This document shows positions 46,583 to 54,259 of a stretch of DNA of 64,000 bases, piece by piece. The position numbers and the translations under genes were made by a program. The stretch comes from Salinivirgaceae bacterium. GTDB taxonomy: Bacteria > Bacteroidota > Bacteroidia > Bacteroidales > SZUA-534. Below the pieces are notes generated by a model. The model was not told the origin of the DNA and ran no database searches. It saw only the letters and a program-made list of their open reading frames with translations. Numbering within the stretch: position 1 is the first letter of the stretch; each line of letters opens with the position of its first letter. The DNA is taken from contig JAGCNL010000005.1 of NCBI GenBank assembly GCA_017645945.1, forward strand, positions 27,464 to 91,463. Direction: 5' to 3'.

Positions 46583-47125
46583 ATGATTTTTGAAACCGAA
46601 CGACTGATTCTGCGCCCGTGGCGCGACAACGATGCCGAAGACCTATATTTATATGCCCGCGACCCGCAGGTTGGGCCGATTGCTGGCTGGCCGACGCACA
46701 CAAGCGTCGAAAACAGCCTTGAGATTATACGCACAGTATTCTCAAAACCAGAAACTTATGCCATCGCGCTAAAATCTGATGACCGCCCGATTGGCAGCAT
46801 CGGTTTGTTGTTCAATGGTGACGGCATTGCACCGATTGGCGATACGGAAGTTGAGTTGGGCTTTTGGGTTGGCGTTCCGCACTGGGGGCACGGCTATGCA
46901 CCCGAAGCCTCTCTCCGACTGATTCGCCACGCTTTCGACGACCTCAACGCCACCGCCGTTTGGTGCGGCTACTACGATGGCAACCTCAAATCGAAACGCG
47001 TTCAAGAGAAAATCGGCTTCACCTATCACCATACACTTGAGAATGTTGAAGTTCCGCTTGCTAACGATGTCCGCACGGCGCACATGAACATACTCACACG
47101 CAAAGATTGGGAGGCAAAACAATGA
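46583..47125 (+). CDS. GNAT-family N-acetyltransferase (RimJ/RimL-like)
   Basis: 180-residue acetyltransferase of the Acetyltransf_3 type: FETERLILRPWRDNDAEDLY at the N-terminus, IGSIGLLF, VELGFWVGVPHWGHGYAPEA (acetyl-CoA-binding motif), NLKSKRVQEKIGFTYHHT. It transfers acetyl from acetyl-CoA to a protein N-terminus or small amine. The stop overlaps the next start by 4 bp (ATGA). Confidence 0.88.
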   Translation: MIFETERLILRPWRDNDAEDLYLYARDPQVGPIAGWPTHTSVENSLEIIRTVFSKPETYAIALKSDDRPIGSIGLLFNGDGIAPIGDTEVELGFWVGVPHWGHGYAPEASLRLIRHAFDDLNATAVWCGYYDGNLKSKRVQEKIGFTYHHTLENVEVPLANDVRTAHMNILTRKDWEAKQ

Positions 47126-47406
47126 TTGTCAAGTCGCTCGAACTCCGAAATCCGAAACCGACCAAAATAGCGCTTTGGACTCTGCAAATCAGCCTTTTAG
47201 CAGCAGCGTTATATTATGCGGCTTTCGCCGATTTGGGAGACGGCAATATGCCGCTATTCCGCATTGTGGTTGCTTTGGGATGGTTCTCGGGGCTGCTTTT
47301 CGTATTCACCGACAAGGGTTTAGCGAGAAAATACGCCATTGTATCGGCCGCCTCTGCAGTTTTTGCGGCAATGTGCGCCGACTTTGGCAGATACGGCTTG
47401 GCCTGA
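47122..47406 (+). CDS. Small membrane protein, N-terminal part of a probably frameshifted gene
   Basis: 94 residues from MIVKSLEL with about three hydrophobic helices (ALWTLQISLLAAALYYAAF, MPLFRIVVALGWFSGLLFVF, KYAIVSAASAVFAAM). It ends abruptly after GRYGLA. The next frame continues with more membrane helices and has no ATG of its own, so the two pieces probably form one protein of about 246 residues broken by a +1 frameshift near 47380-47410. Translationally coupled to the GNAT gene by ATGA overlap. Family not recognised. Confidence 0.55.
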   Translation: MIVKSLELRNPKPTKIALWTLQISLLAAALYYAAFADLGDGNMPLFRIVVALGWFSGLLFVFTDKGLARKYAIVSAASAVFAAMCADFGRYGLA

Positions 47407-47863
47407 TACACTTGCACTTATATTAGTTGTTGGATTGCCTTTTGCAGCCGTTTTCTGGCTTTCAAAAACATTTCTGATTCCATTCCACTTCATCTACACC
47501 ATCATTGCGGCAGTATCGGTGTTATGCATCGAGGCGGTTTTAAGCAACTGGAACTCAACTCCTTGGGCATATCATTTAGCGTTTGCCGCAACAATATCGC
47601 TGGCATTTGTATGGCTCATCCATCAGGAAAAGTCTTTCAAAGCATCAATCTTCTTCCTGATAATCATGCTCACCAATGTCCCGTTCATTCACCTAAAATG
47701 CATTCCAATAGCAATTTATGCAATATTGGCGATGGGCACAATCATGCTTCTTGACTCCTCGTGCCGAATCAGGAACAAACTCCTGCGGTGGATTATCGGC
47801 GCAGTGGTGATAACGGCTGTAACACTTGCAGTTACACACTTTATCTGCGGTTTTTTCGAGTGA
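47339..47863 (+). CDS. Membrane protein, C-terminal part of the frameshifted gene
   Basis: The first credible residues follow the stop of the upstream piece: DTLALILVVGLPFAAVFWL and on through about five TM helices to ICGFFE. The nominal start is a TTG inside the upstream piece; the first 24 residues (Arg/Pro/Gln-rich) look like out-of-frame translation. This supports a frameshift rather than two overlapping genes. No family recognised. Confidence 0.5.
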   Translation: MYRPPLQFLRQCAPTLADTAWPDTLALILVVGLPFAAVFWLSKTFLIPFHFIYTIIAAVSVLCIEAVLSNWNSTPWAYHLAFAATISLAFVWLIHQEKSFKASIFFLIIMLTNVPFIHLKCIPIAIYAILAMGTIMLLDSSCRIRNKLLRWIIGAVVITAVTLAVTHFICGFFE

Positions 47864-47886
47864 CGCCTGCAATTGGCACTCCTCTC

Positions 47887-49077
47887 CTAATCTTTCAACT
47901 TGATTTTCAGAATTATTGTCACCTTGTCGCGCTCATCAGAATCCAAACCTTTGATATACTCTACGTTACGTTGCAAATAAGTACGATATTCGGCTAAAGT
48001 TTTCCGCAGTCGGTCATCAAGATTTTTTTCATCCGCCTCAAAAAATTCGGCCAAGTCATGATTCTCAATACCCACATAGATGTACCGTCCATCGGATTTG
48101 ATAAGCCACGCGTTTCTGAAAAAGCAATTTATAATAGCCGAAACGCTAGCGGGTGCTGCCGTTTCCGACGGAATTGACACTGCACGGCGTGTCTGTTTGT
48201 CGAGCATTGCCGTATAAAGTTCACCATCAAGACGATATTTGAACACTAAAAAACGCCCTGATTCAGAGATAAAGAAAAAACCACCATCGTAGTTTTTCCA
48301 AATCAGATGTGGTGTGCCTTTATTAATCAAACCAATGGCTATTTCAGAAGTTATCGGGTGCGGCACAGCGAGTTCCAGACACTCCTCGATTTCGCCGCAA
48401 AGCGAATAAATGTGGTTATCGAAACTGTAAACAAGCCGCACGGTGTCGTTGTTGGCATGGCAAGGTTCTGGACCTCCAAAAGTAATCAGATTATTTCGGG
48501 GAGTTTTAAAATGACTTGAAATGGGATTGAACAATTTGTCTGTCAGAATTATGGTTGTTGGCTCCGAATCATCGGAACCTGAAAGCGTTACGAGCGCATA
48601 GTTGCCGCTGTTCAATCGAAACACAACCTGTGGATACAAGTTGTCGAGTTGGTGTAGTTTGCCAAGAAAACGGCAGTTGCTGTCATATTTATTGATTGTG
48701 CCTTTTGAACCATGAACGCAAAGTGTGTCGCCGATGCAAAACATTGACCAGAAATCTATTATCTCGCCTGGACCATTTCCTTTGATTGTCCTTGCCGACA
48801 GTTTTTCGCCTGTTTGCAAGTCGAAACACATCAGACGCATCGGTTTATGAACGAACGCATATATGTAGTTATCAGCAATTTCGATGTCTGTCCAGTCAAA
48901 GAAAACCCAATCGTCCATTTCCAGATTCATCACCGAGATTGACTCCACGTTGTCGGCAAAGGCGTTTTCATCAATGGTACCTGGCAGTTCCACTCGGTTT
49001 ACCACATTGTTTTCGTTGCTGTTACAAGCCACCATTATGGTGCAAAAGGCAACGATTACTAATATCTTGAATTTCAT
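47887..49077 (-). CDS. Six-bladed beta-propeller lipoprotein
   Basis: Exported lipoprotein of 396 residues; signal ends in IMVACNS. The body shows repeated propeller blades with the Bacteroidota 6-bladed pattern: ESISVMNLEMDDWVF, DIEIADNYIYAFVHKPMRLMCFD, TIKGNGPGEIIDFW (the GxGPGE turn), INKYDSNCRFLGKL, YIYVGIENHDLAEFF. These proteins are abundant in gut Bacteroidota and probably bind a surface glycan or peptide; no function is assigned. Confidence 0.82.
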   Translation of the reverse strand: MKFKILVIVAFCTIMVACNSNENNVVNRVELPGTIDENAFADNVESISVMNLEMDDWVFFDWTDIEIADNYIYAFVHKPMRLMCFDLQTGEKLSARTIKGNGPGEIIDFWSMFCIGDTLCVHGSKGTINKYDSNCRFLGKLHQLDNLYPQVVFRLNSGNYALVTLSGSDDSEPTTIILTDKLFNPISSHFKTPRNNLITFGGPEPCHANNDTVRLVYSFDNHIYSLCGEIEECLELAVPHPITSEIAIGLINKGTPHLIWKNYDGGFFFISESGRFLVFKYRLDGELYTAMLDKQTRRAVSIPSETAAPASVSAIINCFFRNAWLIKSDGRYIYVGIENHDLAEFFEADEKNLDDRLRKTLAEYRTYLQRNVEYIKGLDSDERDKVTIILKIKLKD

Positions 49078-49123
49078 TAAATTGTAACATTTAATTAATT
49101 ATGTATCGGGGTGCATTTTTTAA

Positions 49124-49270
49124 CGGACACACCGCGTGTGTCCCACATTTCTGCGAACACACGCGGTATGCACCTAATGTTTACGGACGCCACTGCGTGA
49201 CGTCACTATATTAGCGGACGCGGCACGCCATGTCCCTACATTCCTACGGACACACTCGGTGTGTCCCTAC
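49124..49270. repeat. Five tandem REP-like palindromic units
   Basis: Units start at 49124, 49154, 49184, 49215 and 49247 (30-32 bp apart). The first and last are near-perfect palindromes (GGACACACCGCGTGTGTCC; GGACACACTCGGTGTGTCC); the middle ones are decayed copies (GGACGCGGCACGCCATGTCC). A further unit lies at 17661. The array fills the gap between the propeller and purT genes and is followed by an A/T-rich tract of AACTTAT-like words. Confidence 0.8.
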
Positions 49271-49304
49271 TTATAACTTCTAAAACTTAAAACTTATAAC
49301 TCAC

Positions 49305-50486
49305 CTATTTTTCCACCTTCAGCGTGTCATACATTTTCCGAACCTTCTCTTTGGCTTCTTCAATCGAGTTGCCGCGAGCCAGCAGCACGGCCATACGGCG
49401 GTGTTCGTGAACTTCGGGCTTGCCAAAGATGCGCATTTGCGTGTCGGGCATTGCAAGCGTTTCCTCAAGGTTGCTGAACTTCACGTTTTGGCTGTCGCCG
49501 AAGACCACCACGGCTTTTGAAGCTGATGGTCCGTGGAAGGCGATGTTCGGGATTGGCAGACCAAGAATGGCGCGAACGTGCAGAGCAAATTCCGACAGGT
49601 CCTGCGAAATCATTGTCACCATACCCGTATCGTGCGGACGCGGCGAGACTTCGCTGAAAATCACATCGTCACCTTTGACAAACATTTCTACACCGAAGAT
49701 TCCGCGGCCACCGAGAGCATCGGTAATCTTCTTTGCAATGTCCTGTGCCTTTGCCAGAGCGGCATCGGTCATAGGCTGCGGTTGCCACGACTCTTGATAG
49801 TCGCCGTCTTTCTGCCAGTGGCCGATTGGGTTCAGGAAGCTTGTGCCGTCCTTGTGACGGATGGTCATCAGTGTAATCTCATAATCGAAATCGATAAAGC
49901 CCTCGACAATCACCTTGCCCGCACCAGCGCGGCCACCTGCCTGTGAGATTTCCCACGAGCGGTCGACATCGGCTTCACATTTCACCATACTCTGTCCGTG
50001 ACCCGACGAGCTCATAATCGGCTTAACTACGCACGGAATACCAATCTCTTTGATGGCTGCCTTGTACTCGTCATAGTTTGCCGCAAAGCGATAAGGCGAC
50101 GTTTTCAGTCCCAGCTCTTCGGCTGCCAGACGGCGGATTCCCTCGCGGTTCATTGTCAGGAATGTTGCGCGGGCAGTAGGAATCACATTGAAGCCTTCTT
50201 TTTCGAGTTCCACCAAAGTCGGTGTTGCAATGGCCTCAACCTCAGGAATTATGTAGTCGGGGCGTTCTTTGTAGATAATCTCGCGCAGCTTTTCACCGTC
50301 GAGCATTGAAATAACATACGAGCGGTGCGCAATCTGCATCGCGGGTGCGTTTTCGTAGCGGTCAACGGCCACAACCTCAATGCCGTAGCGTTGAAGTTCG
50401 ATTGCCACTTCCTTACCCAGCTCGCCCGAGCCGCACAACAAGGCTTTCTTTCCGCCTTCTTTAAAGATTGTTCCAAAAGTTTCCAT
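49305..50486 (-). CDS. purT: Formate-dependent phosphoribosylglycinamide formyltransferase
   Basis: ATP-grasp enzyme of purine biosynthesis that makes formyl-GAR from GAR, formate and ATP; 393 residues, full family length. Landmarks: [59 protein letters not shown] (ATP-grasp loop), [37 protein letters not shown] (metal-binding Glu). Monocistronic with a TACATTTG box 32 bp upstream. Confidence 0.96.
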   Translation of the reverse strand: METFGTIFKEGGKKALLCGSGELGKEVAIELQRYGIEVVAVDRYENAPAMQIAHRSYVISMLDGEKLREIIYKERPDYIIPEVEAIATPTLVELEKEGFNVIPTARATFLTMNREGIRRLAAEELGLKTSPYRFAANYDEYKAAIKEIGIPCVVKPIMSSSGHGQSMVKCEADVDRSWEISQAGGRAGAGKVIVEGFIDFDYEITLMTIRHKDGTSFLNPIGHWQKDGDYQESWQPQPMTDAALAKAQDIAKKITDALGGRGIFGVEMFVKGDDVIFSEVSPRPHDTGMVTMISQDLSEFALHVRAILGLPIPNIAFHGPSASKAVVVFGDSQNVKFSNLEETLAMPDTQMRIFGKPEVHEHRRMAVLLARGNSIEEAKEKVRKMYDTLKVEK

Positions 50487-50517
50487 ATAAACGATGGTTT
50501 TGCAGTTAAGTGAAAGC

Positions 50518-50525
50518 CAAATGTA
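50518..50525 (-). promoter_or_regulatory. -7 box of purT
   Basis: TACATTTG on the minus strand, 32 bp upstream of the purT ATG. No purine-box-like palindrome was noticed. Confidence 0.5.
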
Positions 50526-50650
50526 TTCATTCGTTCAACCCGATGAGCAAAATCGAAAATCAAGTTGTTGACAATTAGCGAACAGGGTAAACTTTGGACA
50601 ATTCCATCTTCTAATTCCTAAGCGTGATAGCTATCGGGACCAATTCCTAC

Positions 50651-50658
50651 TATATTTG
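50651..50658 (+). promoter_or_regulatory. -7 box very close to the start of the membrane-protein gene at 50664
   Basis: TATATTTG ends only 5 bp before the ATG. If used, the transcript would start at or just after the start codon, so it would be leaderless or the true start is further downstream. Confidence 0.4.
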
Positions 50659-50663
50659 CATCG

Positions 50664-52016
50664 ATGCGTGAAGTAATTACGATAGTTGATGTTTTGATTG
50701 TGCCGCTCTATCTGCTGATATTGTGGTGGATTGCGTCGTCGGTCAAGCGCAAACATATCGACAGCGAGCCCTACTACAAATATTTCACCATCGGCTTGAT
50801 GCTCAAGGTTTTCGCTGGCATTGCATTCGCACTCATCTACACCTACCACTACGGCGAGACCGACACCCACTATTACTATTGGGGTACGCAATCGCTTGAG
50901 CGACTGGCTCATAAGGATTTCGGCGCTTTCGCGATGATAATGGCGGGCGGACACACACCCGAACTGCATTCTGCATTCGACTGGACCACAGGCTGGCCAA
51001 CCTATTGGCGCGACCCCAACTCGTTCGCCGTCTGCCGTTTCAACGTACCGCTCTACCTGTTGGGATTTAAGACGTTTATGGGCAACATAATCGTGCTCAA
51101 CGCCCTGCTTTTCATTGGTTTCTGGAAGTTCTACAAGCTGATGCTCAAACTCTTCCCCAACAACGACCGCAACTTCGCCATCGCCCTGCTTTTTGTGCCA
51201 TCGGTGGTGTTCTGGGGCTCGTCGCTGCTCAAAGACAGCTGGTGCCTTGTTGCGTCGATGTTCGTTTTCTGTGCCATCCACAGCCTTTTCATAACGCGCC
51301 AACGGATAGTCGCCAACGTTATCTTGCTGATACTGTGCAGTTACGTCAGCATGAGCATCCGCCCCTATTCGTTTTTCACCACAATGGGCGCGTGCCTCGT
51401 CTGGATTGGTTTCACCTACGTTTATCGCATGCAGTCGCGGATGTTCCGTGTGCTGGTTTTCCCGATAATCGTGGCCGTGATGTGGCTTGTGGGCGTTGGG
51501 CTGTTCTCGCGTCTGGGCTCGCTGGCCAATGAGCGCTATCAGTCGCTCGACGCGATAATTGAGACCGCCGTCATCATCCAGGACGACCTGAAAAAAGAGT
51601 ACTACGGCGGCAACAGTTTCGACATCGGCTCGTTCGACCCCACCATTGGCGGCCTTGTCTCGAAGGCGCCTGCAGCCATTGTGGCAGGTACTTTCCGTCC
51701 GTTTGTGTGGGAATCGCGCAATGTGCTGATGCTCATTTCGGGGCTTGAAACGTTTGGCATCATGCTGCTAATCATTTATTTGCTTTTCAATTTCGGTCTT
51801 CGCCGAATGTTCAGAGTTATAATGCGCAATCCGTTCCTGATAGCAGCCTCTGTTTTCGTTATCACCTACGCCTTTTTTGTCGGTCTGACAACAGCCAATT
51901 TCGGAGCGTTGGTGCGCTACCGTATGCCCGTTATCGTCTTTTTGGCACTCGTTTTGGCCGTCATTTGGCGTTATATGCAGTTGTCAAGACTGCTCGCCGA
52001 AGACGAAAAGAAATAA
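50664..52016 (+). CDS. Polytopic membrane protein, glycosyltransferase-C/polymerase-like
   Basis: Inner-membrane protein of 450 residues with about ten to eleven TM helices. Two Asp-rich periplasmic loops follow early helices (GETDTHYYYWG; DPNSFAVCRFN), and VPSVVFWGSSLLKDSW is a conserved-looking helix. The overall shape recalls GT-C glycosyltransferases or O-antigen polymerases of Bacteroidota, and the family is usually annotated only as hypothetical. Function unknown. It stands alone between purT and the tRNA. Confidence 0.7.
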   Translation: MREVITIVDVLIVPLYLLILWWIASSVKRKHIDSEPYYKYFTIGLMLKVFAGIAFALIYTYHYGETDTHYYYWGTQSLERLAHKDFGAFAMIMAGGHTPELHSAFDWTTGWPTYWRDPNSFAVCRFNVPLYLLGFKTFMGNIIVLNALLFIGFWKFYKLMLKLFPNNDRNFAIALLFVPSVVFWGSSLLKDSWCLVASMFVFCAIHSLFITRQRIVANVILLILCSYVSMSIRPYSFFTTMGACLVWIGFTYVYRMQSRMFRVLVFPIIVAVMWLVGVGLFSRLGSLANERYQSLDAIIETAVIIQDDLKKEYYGGNSFDIGSFDPTIGGLVSKAPAAIVAGTFRPFVWESRNVLMLISGLETFGIMLLIIYLLFNFGLRRMFRVIMRNPFLIAASVFVITYAFFVGLTTANFGALVRYRMPVIVFLALVLAVIWRYMQLSRLLAEDEKK

Positions 52017-52116
52017 ATTCTAGCTTGCAACACGCTGGTAATCTTTTTATTACAATACGCACAACGATTATATGCAAAAAGTTATGCTTTGGTGGTAACA
52101 CCATAAATAAAGTTGC

Positions 52117-52124
52117 TATATTTG
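52117..52124 (+). promoter_or_regulatory. -7 box of the tRNA-Gln gene
   Basis: TATATTTG, 16 bp upstream of the tRNA 5' end. Confidence 0.55.
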
Positions 52125-52140
52125 CAGCACGAAAAACCAT

Positions 52141-52211
52141 TGTCGTGTAGTGTAATGGTAGCACCTCAGATTCTGGTTCTGCTTGTGAGGGTTCGAGTCC
52201 TTCCACGACAA
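52141..52211 (+). tRNA. tRNA-Gln (anticodon CTG)
   Basis: Cloverleaf: acceptor TGTCGTG pairs fully with CACGACA; D arm GTGT/GCAC; anticodon arm TCAGA-TTCTGGT-TCTGC with anticodon CTG; T arm GAGGG-TTCGAGT-CCTTC; discriminator A. CCA is not encoded. The CTG anticodon in this setting reads the Gln codon CAG, and the TTCTGGTTC loop matches bacterial Gln tRNAs. A hairpin terminator follows at once. Confidence 0.93.
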
Positions 52212-52214
52212 CAC

Positions 52215-52247
52215 AAAGCCTTGTAAGTCAATAACTTGCAAGGCTTT
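52215..52247 (+). terminator. Terminator after tRNA-Gln
   Basis: AAAGCCTTGTAAGT and ACTTGCAAGGCTTT form a 14-bp stem (one G-T-type mismatch) with a 5-nt loop, starting 4 bp after the tRNA. Confidence 0.75.
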
Positions 52248-53080
52248 CCTGTTTTATGAGAATATGCCAATATGAAAGTTGCGTTACTTTTTTTGCATTT
52301 TTAGTAACACAGAAAATCGAGAAGTTCTCTGCCTTATAATAGGAATAATATTTACTAATCTTTCTTTTCCAACCTCCACCCGTGTGTTACGGGAGCGGAA
52401 GCAATATTGGCGGTTTTGTTTTTTTTCGATAAAGTTGTACGTTTTGTAAAACGTACAGGCATTCAGACTTCGCGGAATTGAACTGCGAGCCGATGGGTGT
52501 CTTTATCTTTTTAGCCGAACTTGTTTCGGCTTTTTTGTTGCTTGCAGCAATAAGTTTGGAAATAGGGTTGCAATCGCAAAGAAACGCATCAGCGGATTGT
52601 CTTTAATTACAACCACTGAAAAAGGAAAAAACAAGAAATTTGTTGTGTCGAATTGGCAATTTGTAAAGTCGAATGCCTAGATGCCGCAGATAGTGCAACC
52701 CCGAAGCCTAACGTCCGAAACGACTTCGACACTATAAAAGTACGAAAAGAAATCGAAACAGCCAAACAATCATTAAAAACAAGTTCAAACCAGACAAACT
52801 GGCGTACACGCTTTCAATGTAACCAATGTGGATATATACAAGAAAAACCGCCAACAGTTTGTCGGAGGCCAATAACTATGGTTCGAGATTGACTGCAAGC
52901 GGTAAACTTGATATAAAGATACCACAAAAATTTTGCTCGTTAAACATTTATTTGCACATTTGCAGTGCGGGGGGAGCGTTCTGCATTTATTGCAGACCCC
53001 CCCGTTCCTTTATGCGGGGGGTAGAGCGAGGAATCGCAGCCTCCCGTTCCTCTTTTTATGTAGGTCGTTAAAAAAGAAAA
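52248..53080. other. 833-bp gene-poor region downstream of tRNA-Gln
   Basis: No convincing gene. It holds a perfect palindrome with 10-bp arms (TGTACGTTTT and AAAACGTACA, 52436-52457), an intrinsic terminator (52513-52536), coding-like fragments without starts (for example a frame at about 52550-52680 reading NRVAIAKKRISGLSLITTTE, and a CNQCGY zinc-ribbon-like fragment at about 52815), and G6/C7/G6 tracts (52969-53021). It looks like a decayed integration scar next to a tRNA, though no integrase or second tRNA end was found. Confidence 0.5.
52513..52536 (+). terminator. Intrinsic terminator in the post-tRNA region
   Basis: AGCCGAA/TTCGGCT 7-bp stem, 5-nt loop, then TTTTT. No intact gene precedes it, suggesting a lost or RNA-only transcription unit upstream. 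Confidence 0.75.
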
Positions 53081-54100
53081 TCACACCATTTTGTCATACA
53101 ATTCCAAAGTGTCTTTCAATTGGTTACGCATATGTTCGCGCACGTTTCGCGGGTAAATGATTTTAATGCCAGGGCCGTACGACATAAAGACGGAGTACAT
53201 TTCGAAGTTGATTACCACGTCGATAGCGAAAACGCAACTGCCGTCGGGGTTTTCGCGGACAAGACGCTGCGAGCGGTGCAACGGCTTGGTTCTGACGTAG
53301 TGGCTCTGTTCGGGCGTTGCCCAAAACTTGACGGTGCTCGGTCGGCTGCCAATGTTTTTGGTCACGCCAATCACATTGTCGAAGAAGTGCTCGGGGTCAA
53401 ATTTCGGGTTGTCACGGAAAGGTTCGTCCGAAGGCTCAATGCTCACAATGCGGTCGAGAGCCAGGTTGTAAATGACTAAATTCTCGGCCTTTGCGCCAAA
53501 CACGAACCAGCGGTTGCGGAACTCTTTCAGCAGATAAGGATAGAAAATATACTCGGTTGGCTTTCGTGCATTAAACGACTGATACATAATGCGTAGCGTC
53601 TGACGGTTGGCAATGTAGTTGTAGAGCGGATTGAGCAAGCGTAGACCTTTCAGGTTAGGCACACTGTCGAAATTGACAATGGGCTTGCTGTTGCTGCGGC
53701 TTGTGGCCACCATATCGCGAAGGCGGCTGACAACGTCGGCCATTTCGGAAAACTGTTCAAACCCTTCGAGTTCGCGCAGCATATCAACGGCCTCGCGCAG
53801 CATTTCGTAGTCGTTTTGTGAGAGCGGCATATTAGTGATTGAGAAGTCTTTGTCGGTGTAGCGGTAGTATTTGTGGTCATACACTTCGATTGGCGCGTTG
53901 TATCCCAACTTGTCGGAACGCATCATCTGAATGTCGCCCTGAACCGTGCGCACCGACACGCCCTTGGTGATTCCTTCGGCATCGTACAAGGCCGCGCAGC
54001 AAGCATCGACAAGGTCGTCGAGCGTCCACTGGCGGAACCTGTTTCGCAGACAATTATCGATTGTCTTATAGCGGATTAGCGCGTTTTTGTTTGCTGGCAT
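53081..54100 (-). CDS. WYL-domain transcriptional regulator
   Basis: DNA-binding regulator of 339 residues. An N-terminal winged-helix region (about 5-90) includes LIRYKTIDNCLRNRF and SVRTVQGDIQMMR; a WYL domain (about 160-245: LRIMYQSF, EYIFYPYLLKEFRNRWFVFG, IVSIEPSDEPF) and a WCX-type C-terminal extension follow. WYL regulators sense ligands such as nucleic acids or nucleotides and often control defence or DNA-damage genes. Its own promoter carries the same operator as the two ATPase operons upstream, so it probably autoregulates and controls them. Confidence 0.9.
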   Translation of the reverse strand: MPANKNALIRYKTIDNCLRNRFRQWTLDDLVDACCAALYDAEGITKGVSVRTVQGDIQMMRSDKLGYNAPIEVYDHKYYRYTDKDFSITNMPLSQNDYEMLREAVDMLRELEGFEQFSEMADVVSRLRDMVATSRSNSKPIVNFDSVPNLKGLRLLNPLYNYIANRQTLRIMYQSFNARKPTEYIFYPYLLKEFRNRWFVFGAKAENLVIYNLALDRIVSIEPSDEPFRDNPKFDPEHFFDNVIGVTKNIGSRPSTVKFWATPEQSHYVRTKPLHRSQRLVRENPDGSCVFAIDVVINFEMYSVFMSYGPGIKIIYPRNVREHMRNQLKDTLELYDKMV

Positions 54101-54125
54101 AACTCTCGATTTTTAAAATCCGTCA

Positions 54126-54163
54126 CAAAGGTACGATACAACTACGCAGTCTTTTTGCGTAGT
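54126..54163 (-). promoter_or_regulatory. WYL-gene promoter with TACGCA operator
   Basis: -7 box TACCTTTG (54133-54126); 7 bp upstream lies the palindrome ACTACGCA (54141-54148)/TGCGTAGT (54156-54163) with a 7-nt centre. No -33 element is evident, so the operator may be an activator site. The same arrangement recurs at 57112 and 60299. Confidence 0.75.
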
Positions 54164-54259
54164 CGCGGAAAAATGCAGATTTTTTGAAAAAAAATAAATC
54201 CGAACCGACACTCGCGGTATCAATTACCACGACCCCGTCAGTTCGGACTTGCATTGACA

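Noticed and set aside
52653..52892. 79-codon gene with a CNQCGY zinc-ribbon-like motif
   Set aside because: The second half of the zinc site is missing, the start lacks context, and coding-like stretches occur in different frames; more likely a gene remnant.
52141..53080. Intact integrative element at tRNA-Gln
   Set aside because: No integrase, relaxase or duplicated tRNA end is visible within the window.
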